This document shows, one piece after another, positions 11,387 to 24,112 of a DNA stretch of 64,000 bases. The DNA is taken from NCBI GenBank assembly GCA_002914845.1, contig JXTC01000184.1, forward strand, positions 452,322-516,321. Reading direction: 5' to 3'. The DNA comes from Trema orientale (lineage: Eukaryota > Streptophyta > Magnoliopsida > Rosales > Cannabaceae). The notes under the pieces are model-generated. The model did not search any database. It saw only the letters and a list, made by a program, of their open reading frames with translations, and was not told where the DNA came from. The first letter of the stretch is position 1. Each line of letters starts with the position of its first letter. The translations under genes were made by a program, and so were the position numbers.

Positions 11387-12890
11387 GGGATAATAACATT
11401 ATACCTTACATTTTGACCTTTTGTTCAGATTATACCCTCTATTTTGAGTATTATCAACATTCTCTTTCTAATTTAACGTTAGTAATAAATTCATACCTCT
11501 ATCAGATTTTGACTAAAAAAAATGACTGAAATACCCTTTTGGGATGTTTTTAAATATAATTCAAATTTTAGGACTAAATTAAAATTAATAAATGAAATAA
11601 CAAATTAGAAAATCATATCTAAAAAATGGAAAAGGTTTGACATCTGTACTACCATCCTCTTCCGCCGATCTATTCGTTTGTGGTATAGGTGTTGTCTACT
11701 CCTCCCTACCCAAGACAGTGTCGTCATCAGAATTAATTACGATGTGCCTCTAACCAGATTGTCTTCTCCTCGAACTCCAGTTCTGATTCGAGATCTATGA
11801 CTCCATCTCCTACTAATGCACCGTACCCGCATCCCCATCAACTGTGAGTGAGTAAATCCTAAAGATCTAGGATTTCACCTTGACCTTTTGTTTGGAATCA
11901 CTGTACAGTTCTAAAGGTACTCTCTTTTGCTCTGTTATTCCTTTTTAGGTACTGAGAAAATAAGAGAAAAACTTCGAAAATAAGTGAATTGGGGTTTTTT
12001 TTTTTTTTTTTTTTTATGCAAGTGAGTGCAAGACCTCAAAACCAAAGCATTTTAGAATCTGTGCTTTGAATTTGACTAAAGGGTTACTGAATCTTATTTA
12101 AAGTTTTTTGCTTTTTTGATAACTAGATTTAGTTTTAAGTGATTTTACTTCAGCAATTAGTTAGATTTAATCAAATTGCTCTCAAATATATCAGCTTTTA
12201 TAATTTTGTGTTTTATTCACGGATTGTGATTTTGGCTGGTTTTATATAAATATAATATGTATGAGAAGACTTGGTAAAAGAGAAAAAAAAAAAAAAAGAA
12301 AGAAAAAAAGAGCCACACTTTCCACCATAAAAGAGAGATGTCAGATGAATCCATTATTTGTAACACAATACAAATGTAGAAACATAGAGAGATTTAAAGA
12401 TAGAGCGAGAAAATCCACTGAGTTTAAAAAGAAAAAAAACAAAGGTAAGAAGATCAGACCCAGATGATCTCCATAACTAGCTTGCCTACTACCAGAGTCA
12501 TAATGATCAATAACTACACAGGCCCATTGATTTGTGTTTGATTTGTTGAAGAAAGACCAGGGTGAGGGACAAAATTTGAAAAGACAGAAAAGGAAGAAGA
12601 CAAGTGTTCCTCTCTTTTTTTCAGTTCGAATTTTCAGAAAATTTTAAATTTTTTTTATTTCGGTTATTAATTTTAATTCAATTTTAAATCTGAATTAATT
12701 TTTAAAACGTTTATGTCTAAATCTAAAAGGGTATTTCGGTCAATGTATTAGTCAAAATCAGTTTTTGACTCATAAAGATAAGAATTTGTTACAAATGTTA
12801 AATTGGAAGGATAGTGTTGATAATTCTTAAAATAGAAGGTATAATCTTAACAAAATGTCAAAATACAAGGTATAATAATGTTATTATCCC
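11387..12890. mobile_element. Mutator-like element with long TIRs (1504 bp)
   Basis: Long terminal inverted repeats of roughly 170-230 bp begin GGGATAATAACATTATACC on both strands and stay alignable through the CCTTTTGTTCAGATTATACC-like and GAAATACCCTTTT-like blocks. The 10-bp sequence TATGAAAAAG is repeated exactly on both sides (11377-11386 and 12891-12900), which fits Mutator-like transposition (9-11 bp). No MURA-type transposase frame was found in the interior. The less AT-rich part about 11640-11900 could be captured host DNA, but I do not recognise it. The related element at 55828-56754 shares the TIR sequence. Confidence 0.85.
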
Positions 12891-12900
12891 TATGAAAAAG

Positions 12901-14231
12901 ACATAAATTGTTTAGATAAGTGCTCTACATAATACTGAACGTAAGTTTAAAAATAAGTTATTGGTTCCTTGGCAGTGTGAATTTTCAGATTTGGGTTTTC
13001 TGCTTCATAATTGATTACCTGGAACAATAAATTAGGTGACTTGGCTAATGTTAAAGAACATTATGTTTTTAATGAGGATTGGCGCATTTGGTTCCCAGAG
13101 GCTGCTGTTGAGAATCTAATTATTATAGTTCAGATCATCCACCAATTTCTCTTAAGTTGGTGCGAGAGATAGAGAGATTCATAGGATGTCAATTTCATTA
13201 AATAAGGTAGTGCACCGGCACCGGTCATGTGGTAGTTTTTCACTATTATAAATAGTACGGGGCACGAAATAGGAATTTTTTTATTTAATATTTAGCAGTG
13301 CAGCGCGGCCCGGGCTTAAGATTGAGTTCCATACACCGACCATGCCTCGATTATATATAAGTTAATTTCTACTTTTATATATAATAATAATTTAACTAGA
13401 TTTTAAAAAAAACTAATAATTTATAGTCATATGCTAATTAATATTATTTAAGTATTTAGGATTGTATTATCTTTTTGGATGAATGATATACTATATGATT
13501 TTGGTATTAAATATATTATATTTGATAACTCTAACATATTAAAACTCTATTTAAATATTTTTTTAGTTATTTAGGTATTTTATCAAATTATAATTTCAAT
13601 TAATTTGAGCTAAAATTGGAGTTTTTAATGAATTTAACTTCAATTTAGGTTTTTTTTTTTTCCGATGTATTTAGATTTTTAAAAGATTCAGACCAATATA
13701 GAATTATTTAATTGACTTAAGATGACAGCTTTAAATGGAGACTCTGATATGCTAATGGGAAAACCGATCCCCGATTACAATTCTTCGAAATTGCCTAGCA
13801 CTAAATTAAACGGTGAATGATGCAGGGATAATATAGTGAAATAATAATGGGATGAGAATTGTAAACAAAAAATTGATCCTACATCACCCTCTTGACATCT
13901 CTAGAGGTTCATATGGGTACTTCATGTGAATTTTCGTAAGCATACAAATTGTTCCAAATAATGAAGTAAATAGTAAACTATCGTTCCTACGAGGATAAGT
14001 TTAATAATTACAGATATTATACTAATCTTAATTTTATTCAGAAAAAATTGATTAATAATAAAATTACAATGAAAAGAAAAATAAAAATAAATAAAGGCAA
14101 AGCGAAATTTAATTCAAAAGAAATTCAAGAATAAAAAACACTAGAGCATGCAAGTTCACTAAAGATAATTTCCTATTTGAGTTTTATTATTCACTAGCAT
14201 CGCCTAAAATTTATATTTTTGAACAAGAAAC
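12901..14231. other. Intergenic, no gene seen
   Basis: AT-rich sequence. A short GC-rich patch with CGCGGCCCGGGC lies at about 13300, downstream of a TATAAATAG motif near 13247, but no exon or transposon end could be defined. Confidence 0.4.
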
Positions 14232-14239
14232 CCTAAGTT

Positions 14240-14844
14240 TAGAGGTGGCAAAATGGGCCGGCCTAGCCTGTTCTTGTGACCTGTGGGCCGGCCCGGCCCG
14301 GCCCATATTAGAACGGGCCGACCCGGCCTGGCCCTAAGGGTAGGGCTCTGCCCGGCCTGCCAATTTTTTTTTTAAAGTTTTTAAATAAATTTAAATATAA
14401 AATTTTTTTTCCAATACTTATAAATACACATTCTCTAACTTTTTTTTCATACTTTCAAATTTCAATCTAATTCTAAATAATTTTCTTATGATTTTTGTTT
14501 TAAACTTTTTTTTATCAACTATTCAACTTATATACTTTTTAATTTTAGCTTATTTAATTATTTATAAATTTTATCAATAGAAAAAAAAACATAACATATT
14601 ATTTATTTTGTTATAAATTTTATTTTTAACTAATTATGTAAATAATAATCTTATTTTTTAAAAAATTTTGAATTTTTTTTAATTTGGGCCAAAACGGGCC
14701 GGTACGGGCTAGCTTGTTTTGGCCCGTTTTGGGCCCGGCCCGGCCTAGCATGCTCTCTTAGACGGGCCGGGTCGGCACAGCCCGTTTTTCCTCCCAAGCC
14801 CGTTTCGGCCGGGCCGAGCCAGCTCGCCTATTTTGTCACCTCTA
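14240..14844. mobile_element. hAT-type MITE with GC-rich ends (605 bp)
   Basis: The terminal inverted repeat is TAGAGGTGGCAAAATGGGC on the left and TAGAGGTGACAAAATAGGC on the reverse-complemented right. Next to it lie dense GGCCCGGCC-type repeats at both ends, while the middle is extremely AT-rich. Flanking 8-bp repeats CCTAAGTT (14232-14239) and CCGAAGTT (14845-14852) differ at one base. The 8-bp duplication and TAGRGGTG-like tip fit the hAT superfamily. It has no coding capacity. Confidence 0.8.
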
Positions 14845-14852
14845 CCGAAGTT

Positions 14853-17280
14853 ATTCAATAATCGTACTTGGATTTATATCAAAAATATCTTTAACATGTA
14901 AACCCGCTATCGCTTGATATGAATTCCGCCACCCTAAAGATTCGTTAAGATCTATGGTTCTCTTATATATTCATACAAGTCATGTTACTATCACTAGATG
15001 TAGCATGCACCTTACTTTCTTTTGTACTAAAAGCTATTCCAAAATATCTCCTTCTTGGGTCTTAATATAGGTCTTCTAAAGAATTCAAATTGTGATCAAG
15101 TAGTTGAAAGCATTAAGTGCAACAAAATCAACAACAAATATGAATAAAAGACTCTAGAATAAAATTCTTTGAAAGAGAATAATAAAATTACATAATCATT
15201 ATCTTGACAATACTTTAGCTCTAATAGAAAAGACTTAGATTATAACAGAAAAGTAAAACATCCTAAATAACAAGTTCATCATCAATTAAAAGACGTGATG
15301 AGTGCTCCATAATCTCCTTCAATATCCACTCTTCCTTTTATGAAAAATTGCTCTTTTTCACTTTCTTAATACTCCTTTTATAGTCATTTAGTTTGTATTA
15401 AGATTATAGTAGTTTCCTCTTCTATTTTTGTTTTTAAATTTTTCTTTTTATCGCTTGGTGCTAAGACCTCAAAAATTTGGCGTACCAATGCTGAGCTCTT
15501 AGGTTTTCAGTTCTAAACTAGGATTATGACCTCAACTTTCCAATATTGTGACTCTGAGCTCTCGGGTTTTTCTATGTCTGATATTAGTGCTGTAGCCTCA
15601 ACTTTTCCAACGTTGTGATGCTAGGATCAAAAGTTGCCATTCTTCACGTTTTTCACTCCCTTATGCATTCCAAACTTGAGAGTATAAATAAATTAAAATA
15701 AATAACTAAAAATTAATAAAAGTCAACAATCCTAAGATAACCAAAACTAGATAAAAATCAAATATAAGCCTAATTAAATACAATTAAATATCAAGCACTT
15801 AGCTATTTCTAATGCAAAATAAATGACAAAATAACTCTATTTCCTAGAGTTATTAGTACTCATTGGAGCTACTCGAACCCAGATCCTTATGACAAGAAGT
15901 TGAGAACCCTAACCGCCCCACCCACCTATAAGCACGTTGGTATTGTATACATTATTATTCATTATATTTACTTTAGGTTTAATCCATAATTGATTAAAAA
16001 AAGAATAGAATTTTTTTTCTTATATTATCATTTCTTTTGTTTATATATTAGAGCTAAAAAGAAATTCATAAAATTTTTTATTTTTCATTAATCACCAATT
16101 ATTGAAGCAATATATATCAATATCTTAAAGAAGACAATAAAAAATGAAAAAGGAGACAAAAAATTAGGTTTTTTGTACTTAATGAAAAGTTTTTAAGATG
16201 TTTACTAATGAGCATTTTTGTATTGAATAAATATTTACACTGATAATAGTCAAAATACAAGTTTTAAATTAAACAAGTCAAGTTGCCGAGTATAAAAGTG
16301 TAATTATCCCAAAAAAAAATAGTATCTTGATCATCCTATAGTGCCCCATAGCTTTATTCATAGTAAAAACTCATCAACTTTTCAATAATTGTTTTTACCT
16401 TATAGAGTGAAAATGTAACTATTTTTCCTTCAAGAATCATCATTGCAAATTTGATTCAAATTAAGAGTATCCATGTAATTATTTATTCAAAATAAAAAGA
16501 TGTTGATATTTTAAATTGCTTTATTTTTACTATTTAGCTATGTTATTTCTTTTATTTAAACAATCAATTCTTATTTGAAAGTTTTTCCCTAAAAAAATTA
16601 TCATTTGAATAGTAATAATTCATAATTAATTAAAAGATTAATGATTAACGTTAATTCAACCATGAATACATACAAAACTTTAAAAAAAAAAAAAAAAAAA
16701 AAAAAACGTGAACACACAAATAAAGTGTGTAATTTTTTCACATTTTAACGTTTTTTTTTTCCTACGAATGTGACGTTGTGAAGATATTTATGTAATTCCT
16801 CTTGGAAATCTATATTGCATACAGAGTTATCTGCACAAACATACTCTCCATAGCTTTTGTACAAATTTATTTATGTATTTTTGACTTTTATTAAATTATA
16901 TATTTATATTTTAAATTTTTATAAATTTGTATTTTATTCATTAACAAATTTCTCATTAAATACAGAATTTGAATTAAAGATATCTTATTTTTATTAACCA
17001 ATCCAAAAAATTTATTAAAAATAATTTCACATAGCTAGCACAAATCATAAATTCGTACACACAGATTTATCATTGTTTACACACACTAAAAAAAGAGTTA
17101 AAATTACAGAAATATCATATTTTAAATAATTTATTTTTTGCGGTTATCTACCGCACATATGTACTGACTCACTGTCACCGTCATCTACAATGTTTTTCTA
17201 TTTCGACTTTCACCCCAAACTAATACTCTTATTGCAAAGACACCCCCACTCGAGTACCAAAACCCATCTCAGCGCATGCT
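14853..17280. other. Intergenic and 5' flank of the bZIP gene
   Basis: No exon is recognised. At 15440-15640 phrases around CTTAGGTTTTC and CCTCAACTTTCC recur several times in imperfect copies. A pure A-run lies at 16683-16706. The last few hundred bases form the promoter region of the bZIP gene, and no core promoter element could be fixed with confidence. Confidence 0.4.
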
Positions 17281-17287
17281 ATCCATC

Positions 17288-17341
17288 TTTTCAACACTCT
17301 CTCCCTTTCTTTCTTTCTTTCTTTCGTTCTTTCTTTCTCTC
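17288..17341 (+). promoter_or_regulatory. Pyrimidine-rich 5' leader of the bZIP gene
   Basis: A CT/TTTC-repeat tract (TTTCTTTCTTTCTTTC core) ends about 70 bases before the bZIP start codon. Such Y-rich patches are common around plant transcription start sites and leaders. Its exact role here is an inference. Confidence 0.45.
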
Positions 17342-17411
17342 ATTAATATCTTAGCAGGACTACCGCCACCGTCGGCGCCGGAGCCCGGACAGAAGAAGTT
17401 AACTGAGGAAA

Positions 17412-20269
17412 ATGGAGGCTAAGTTTCCGCCGGCGAAGCCACCGGCACCGCAACAGGCAACGACGGACATGGTGATAGACCAGATGCCGGACACCCCAAA
17501 GCGTGGGTCTCACCACAGGCGGGCCCACTCGGACACCTCGTTCCGCTTCCCCAACCTCGACGACCTCCTCCTCTTCGACGCCTCCGACCTCGACCTCACC
17601 GCCTTCCCCTCTCCATCTCCGTCCCCTTCCCCTTCTCCGTCCCCCACGCCCGCCGCACGTGCCGCCGCCGTGGCCCAGGAGTCCTCCTCCAAGTCCTCCG
17701 ACGAGTCCTCCGGCCCAATCGGTGGGCCCAGGTCCAGGCCCAAGCCCTCTGCTACTCCTTCCCACATTCGGAGCTTGTCCGTGGACTCTGACTTCTTCGA
17801 GGGTTTGGGCTTCGGTGGAGACCCGGGGAAAGAGGTGGTGGTTGGGGAGAAGAGGCCTGGACGCCATGGCCATAGTAACTCCATGGATGGGTTCGGTACG
17901 GCGTCGTTTGAGGTCGACTCGGCTGTTCTTGGGATTGATGGTGTGAAGAAGGCTATGGCTCCGGATAGACTCGCTGAGCTTGCTCTGATTGACCCCAAAA
18001 GAGCCAAAAGGTTTGTTATCTTCAGTCCTCAGATTTTCTCAACTGGGTCATAATTTTTTTTCTTCTCCATTTTGATGATTTATTTTTAACATGTGAAACC
18101 ATTTTCATGGTTATTATTACGTGATATATGAGACTATTTATGTTTTTCTATGTGGGTTTTTTATATTTTGCGGAAAATACTAACGATTTACTTTGATTAA
18201 GCTGAAAAATGAGAGTATTTGATTAGTACTGGGATTTGTTTTATTTCTTGTGTTTTGTATTTTATGGCTCTTATTTTGATAGATATGATCAAGAGGACTT
18301 GATTGTATTTAGGTTCTAAAGCCTTTTGTGTTAGGAATCAAAAGTCAAAGTTGGAACTTGATGCATTAGTTTTAATGGTGGGAGGTTCTGTTGTTCCATT
18401 TTCAGGATTCTCGCTAATAGACAATCTGCTGCCCGGTCTAAGGAGAGGAAAATACGTTATACCAATGAGCTGGAGAGGAAGGTGCAGACGCTTCAGACAG
18501 AAGCGACCACCCTTTCTGCGCAGGTCACAATGCTACAGGTATAGTATGACTTTTGACTTTTCTTTTTTGTGGAGGGGCGAAAATAATGAAAGAGAGTTCT
18601 TGAGGAAGACTTTTGAGTACCTGGAAATGTGTTGTTGCATCTAATTAAGGGGTGGATTGATTATTATTTACTAGTTATTAATGTTTGTTGCTACTTAAGT
18701 GTCTTTCTGGGTTAAGACGGTCATAATTATTTAATTATCTTTACTTATTTGCTGAAAAATAAAATTATTTCTCTTTTTATAAAAATTATTATCGATTTAA
18801 ATTTTATAATTATGCTTTAAATTGTAGATGTGTGGTTTCCATCACTACCAGTTAGTGTACTAATTACTAAAGTTTCTATATCAAAAAGAGGAGAGGGGGG
18901 AGAGGGGTCTTGAAGGTAATTATTTAAGATCCTTGGATTTTTAGACATTTTCATGGTTTCCTGATCCTTCATCACACTGGGATTTAAGACTAGGTTGATC
19001 ATGTGGATGTGTAACAACTAACCAGTTTCATTATAAGTTTGGTGCACTGCATTATTGATTGCTTGTTAGACACAGCATGTGTTCGCAGCAATCATCTGCC
19101 GACAGATTTATAGTGCATCATTTATCTCTGAATGTATGTTAATCGTATAAATTACCATATAAGTTATCACTCTGTAATACAATCACCGATTTCCTTTTTT
19201 AATGAACCCAAATTATATGGTTGTACCCAACAGCTTAGTATGCACACTCAGTTATTTCATTTTTATAGAAAGTTTTTATTCCCTTCAAAGCTCAATTTTT
19301 AATTCCAGTTCTCTATTTGCTGTCATTACAAAGTTAGCTTCAGTCCATTGATTTCTTCAGGAGTTTTGTTGTTTTGATAAGATACTCTTACTACTCGGAG
19401 AGATTAATCTATTTTGTGCTGATGAGCTTGTTTGTTTTGCAAAGATACTAATCAGCCAGAGATTACTCTGTTCCTTGTTCAAGATATTGATTGTTTTGCT
19501 AGGACACTATGCAATTATTGATTAATGTATTTCACTTTCAGTATTAAGGTGTGTCCTGGGGTGGGTCTACTTGTTCCCTTAATCAAACCTCAGAGTTGCA
19601 TATTTTTGCCTATTACATTGTTTGATTGACATAAACCCATATTAATGAAAAAAAATAGAGAAAATAGAAAATAAAGGAAGATAGAAAGATCACATACAAT
19701 TCATTCATGTTTTGCAGAGAGACACTACTGGATTAACTTCTGAGAATAAGGAGCTGAAACTTCGGCTACAGGCTATGGAGCAACAAGCACAACTTAGAGA
19801 GGGTATGCCCTTTCAACCATGTTTATACTGTAGCAGGGGAAGCATTTGAAATAGAATATGGACGTTTGGTCTCATGTTTCATTGTATTTCGGTTTCAGTT
19901 ATTAACTGTTTCATGTTGATTTAGCTTCTTGGTTTACTGATCTTTAAGTAATGAATCCAGATGCCACTAGTAATTAGAATTCATGTTGCCAATTTGTTTT
20001 ACTCATCTACAGCTCTGAATGAAAAACTGAGGGAAGAAGTTCAGCGACTTAAGATAGCAACCGGGCAGGTCCCCTCTGTCAATGGAAATCCTTTCAGTAG
20101 AGGACTCCCTCCTCAATTCGCCTCCCAACAGCCTGGCCTGCATCACTTTGGTAGCCACCAGAGTCAGCAGCAACAGCAGCTTCACATGCCTCAGTCATCC
20201 AACAATAACCAGACTCTTAATAATGGGCAACCTCACCTTAGCTTCTTGGACTTCAATCAAAGGGTGTAG
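17412..20269 (+). CDS. Group I bZIP transcription factor (VIP1/bZIP29/RF2-like)
   Basis: Four coding exons, 17412-18010, 18406-18538, 19718-19802 and 20013-20269, join in phase with GT-AG borders to give 357 residues, the usual size of plant group I bZIPs. The start ATG opens MEAKFPPAK. The N-terminal half is Ser/Pro-rich, with a (PS)6 run at 66-77 and two HxRxxS sites (H35-S40 and H118-S123), motifs known in VIP1 as phospho-dependent 14-3-3 contacts. The basic region follows at about 195-215, with N204-x7-K212. Lysine in place of the usual arginine marks group I. The zipper has leucines at 222, 229, 236, 243, 250 and 257. The C-terminus is Gln-rich. Known relatives are nuclear factors that bind AGCTG-like sites and respond to osmotic or mechanical stress, or act in cell-wall, vascular or cell-proliferation control. 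Which paralogue this is cannot be told. Regulation by phosphorylation and 14-3-3 retention is inferred from the motifs. Confidence 0.93.
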
Positions 20270-21909
20270 AGTCATTAACAAAAATTTCAGGTCTGGTTGT
20301 CAACAGATAACCCATCTCAGGTAGCTTCTGTACATATAAATATCTATGAATATGCTGCAGTTATAAGTTGTGAAGACTGATTTTGCTAAGATCAGTCCAC
20401 TTGTATCAGTTATAGGTATGGTTTTCATATTATTGCTAGGATAGGGATTTTACTTTGGAATATGTTGTAAAGCAAAACCCTGTTGGACCATATATGGGCA
20501 GGTGGATATTGTTATATGTAATATTTATTACAAGTATTCTCTAGAGTAATCGGCTAAGGTTTAGGTACACAAATAATAATCTAGTTCATTGACATGTTTC
20601 TCATTTGTGGTCAGGTTAAAAAGATTGTTATGTTTTCATCTTCTTTTACTTTTTTTTTCCCCCGTTTCCATTTGGTTTGAGATTCAGGGATCTCAATAGC
20701 TTCATCTTCCTCCCTTCTTTTTAGAGTTCTATTTTATTTTTACTATTGGCTCGTCCAGTTGAATTTTACAATCTTTGAGAAGTATGATACTGTAGTATGG
20801 TGCTAATATTATCTCTCGACGTACTCCACTGAGGGCTTGGAGACATGATTTGGATTCATCTCTGTGAGCCTCAATTCAAGAGTAGATGACTATGTTATAG
20901 TAGATAGCATTAAATATAAAATAAAAAATATTGAACAAGAGATAACATGGTTTTTGTTTGTTTGGCTGTTTATGCACTTATTTTTCTAGTGAGATAACGT
21001 CGAAGTTAGGCTGATCATGCCATGTGCTAGTCCATTATTTTTATAGGAACGAAACTGAAAATTATGTTTAACAATTGATCTACGCCAAAAGCTGACATAT
21101 GCACATAATAATATATTTGCTTCAAAGTCTTCTAGTGTATTTTATTTCTACCAGCCTTGATACGTTGGAAGTATCATCGTCATCGTAAAGATACTTTCTT
21201 CTTATATTAACAATAATAAAGACTTTACCAAAAAAAAAAAATAATAATAATAAAAAAAATAAAAAAATAATAAAGACAGAAACAAGTGTAACAGTGTCAC
21301 TTGGGTGAATTATTTTTATATTTAAGAATTCAGAATCAAATTCCTGTTTTATTCAAGTTGAAGGGTATTTTCTCAAATAACGTGTTAGGCTGCTAGTCTT
21401 GTTTGGTTGGTTGATTTCTTACCGACAATTTCTTGACATCAAAATCAAGCATCGAATTTTGCCTAGATTAAATATGGGCTAGTTCTTGTTGGCTATGCTT
21501 TGTGATGGAAGAAAGATGATTTTTATTTCTTATTTTTGGGGAAAATTAATATCGGCACTTCTAGCTTATGTCGATATTCCAATTGCATCTTTGGACCGAA
21601 AATATTGAAAATAACACCCATGTAAACTTTATCTTTTTTCGTTCATAAAAAAAAGGTACGTTGACAAACCCTTTATTAGTCCAATTTTTGAGTTTTCATC
21701 TAAAATTAATGATGTTTCTATTAATTGATGGTTTAAATTAATGGAGCAGCATAGATGAAAGTAGAAGATTTAATTAGTATTTTTGTTTTTCGAATTTCTT
21801 GTGGGTTTTATTGTAAATATTTTTAATAGCATTTATATTAGTCGCAATTAAGATAGAACAACAACCCATGTAATAATTCCCATTGGTGAAAATTAGTTCT
21901 TATGATTTT
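20270..21909. other. 3' flank of bZIP and intergenic DNA, no gene seen
   Basis: The first 300 or so bases probably hold the bZIP 3' UTR. The rest is AT-rich, with an A/T simple-sequence patch at 21228-21275. No further exon was recognised. Confidence 0.4.
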
Positions 21910-22438
21910 TAGGGTTAGTGGCATAAATGGTTCTGGATATTTGTGACAGTTTGGTCCTCAAAGTTTTAATTATGTCAATTAAGCCTTTGAATTTTTTAGT
22001 TTCAAACACTTTAGTCCCTAAACTTCTAAATTGATGTCTCCTATTAAATTTCTAACAAAAAACACACGTGAGAAGCATATGGTAGCATTTAAAAAATAAT
22101 TTGAGAATTTTAAGCATAAAAATGAATATCACAAAAAAGTTTTCTATAAATTTATAACTTTAAATTAAAACCCTAAAAAGTACAAATAATACATCTATTC
22201 TTCTCTCTAAATCTTTTTTTTTCAGTTTATTTTCCTTTGAATACACTTTCAGATGCTACAACATGCTTATAACGTGTGTCTTAAGTCAGAAATTTAATAG
22301 CAAGTTCTAATTTAGATATTCTAATGACCGAAATACTTCAAATCAGAAGTTCAAGGGTTAAATTATAAAAATTAGAATTTTGAGGACCAAATTGCCACAG
22401 ATTAGATAATTGAGGGACCATTTCTGCCATAAACCCTA
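21910..22438. mobile_element. Long-TIR foldback/MITE element (about 530 bp)
   Basis: The left end TAGGGTTAGTGGCATAAATGG and the reverse-complemented right end TAGGGTTTATGGCAGAAATGG are inverted repeats. They go on to match through GTGACAGTTTGGTCCTCAAA and GTGGCAATTTGGTCCTCAAA, about 80 bp in all. Both flanks are T-rich, so no target duplication can be proved and the superfamily stays open. No coding sequence is present. Confidence 0.6.
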
Positions 22439-22884
22439 TTTTTTAACTAATTTAATAGTCATCGTTATTAATTTCACTGTAAAATGTCAACCAGGAAGGA
22501 TCTTTTTCCAAAAGAAGTGTGGTGCTTTCTATTTCAATTTTTCGTGGTCCTCCTTACCAAGATTAATCCAATAACCGGGTGGATAATCTGTAATTATCAC
22601 CAAAAGTTTACCTAGGGGGACAAGAGCGATGATAACCATGATTTATGTTGCTATCTTTAATTTTGTTTTTTTTTTTTCTTTTTTCTTAATCATTCATTAT
22701 GCTTACTTAGAACGAGGTGAATACAATATTCCTTCTTTGATTTCTTTCTTCCCTCCACTTTCCTGACTTTTCCTTTTGCTAAAGTCACTTTTGGGAGTTC
22801 TTTAGTACCCTAAAGTTTTTTCAATTGATTAAGTGTTGTGATGAGAATGAGAAGTCTTAAGTCTTGCATGAGTACCCATGGGGC

Positions 22885-24104
22885 TAGAGCTGTCAAGAAG
22901 TCCCAGCCCATTTGCACAGTTGTATAGCATAGAATGACACAACATGTTAAAAGAGGAAACTACATAGTATGTCCCTTTTTGGCATATCATGTAAGTATAT
23001 ATCTTTTTTTAAAAGTTTTAACATATATATCCCTTTTAAAAAACTTTAAAATTAATTTTACGAATCTACCCTTCCTTAAAATATTCTCCCGTACGGGCTT
23101 TGGTAACGAATTGAGCTCCACAGATAGTTGAAACTCTCCTATCTAAACTTAACCTCTGATGAAGCCTTAAGGATATTATTTTTTATCTCAAAATGTATTC
23201 GGTTATTGAAATACATAATCATATTCTCGGGGAGATGAGATCAAAATAAGTGCATTACCTTGACTAGTCGTCGGAGGTTCGAGCAGCAGAGATCGTCGGA
23301 GATAAGAGAGAAGAAAAGGAGCGAACTTGATAATGTATAGAAATGGTAAATATGGAATTAAGAGAACTTTAAAGGGAAAAAAGGATATTTTTGTACAATA
23401 ATTTTAAAAGGGATATCTATTAAAATAACTACCTATAATTGGGGTATTTGTGTTCAAAGCCTTACAATGTGAGTTGTGCCAAGTATAGTTCAATTACGTA
23501 GGTCAGGACTCATAAGTTAAACACGATAGGCTGAGCACGACAATATATGCCTATAGGCACGACACGACCTATTGGCATGACATGGCACGACACGATAGCA
23601 TACTATACATATATGTATCATTATAGATAAGTTTTCCAATATACAACTGTTAACCTCATTAGAAGATACTTAGTCTATAATCAATTATGATATATAAATA
23701 TTTCTCAAGGTTTTTTGTAGTTCTTCTTAGATGTTAAAAGGTATTATATTTAATCTATTACTTTAGGATTTTTTTTTTTTATTTTGGTATACATTTGAAT
23801 GATTTGGAAAAAAATAATTATAAAAATGACAATTAAAATTAATATAATTTACCAATTAAATGGGTTAATTTTGGTCCAAATGAACTAGTACATCTAATCA
23901 CGTGGGCTGACATGACACGGCATGAAGTACTATACAATACGACACAGTACGACATGTTAGAACATGGGCCAAATGACTGTATCGGTCCAATAATTTAAAC
24001 TTTAGGTACCACATGTCACGACTAAAATGGGCCGTGCCTAGCACAATATTAAAGTATATTTGTGCCAACATTAAAGTATATTTGTACCAAATTTAACAGC
24101 TCTA
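22885..24104. mobile_element. Non-autonomous hAT element (1220 bp)
   Basis: The ends TAGAGCTGTCAAGAAG and, reverse-complemented, TAGAGCTGTTAAATTTGG share a short hAT-like inverted tip. The 8-bp direct repeat CATGGGGC is exact on both sides (22877-22884 and 24105-24112), the diagnostic duplication of hAT insertion. Sub-terminal parts are rich in GGGCC, CACGAC and GGCACGACA-like repeats. No transposase frame was found. The stretch about 22945-23475 looks different and may be a nested insertion, but its ends were not resolved. Confidence 0.85.
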
Positions 24105-24112
24105 CATGGGGC

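Noticed and set aside
17503..18007. Long alternative frames over the bZIP first exon (both strands)
   Set aside because: They are by-products of GC-rich codon use in the real exon. The bZIP frame alone continues in phase through three further exons.
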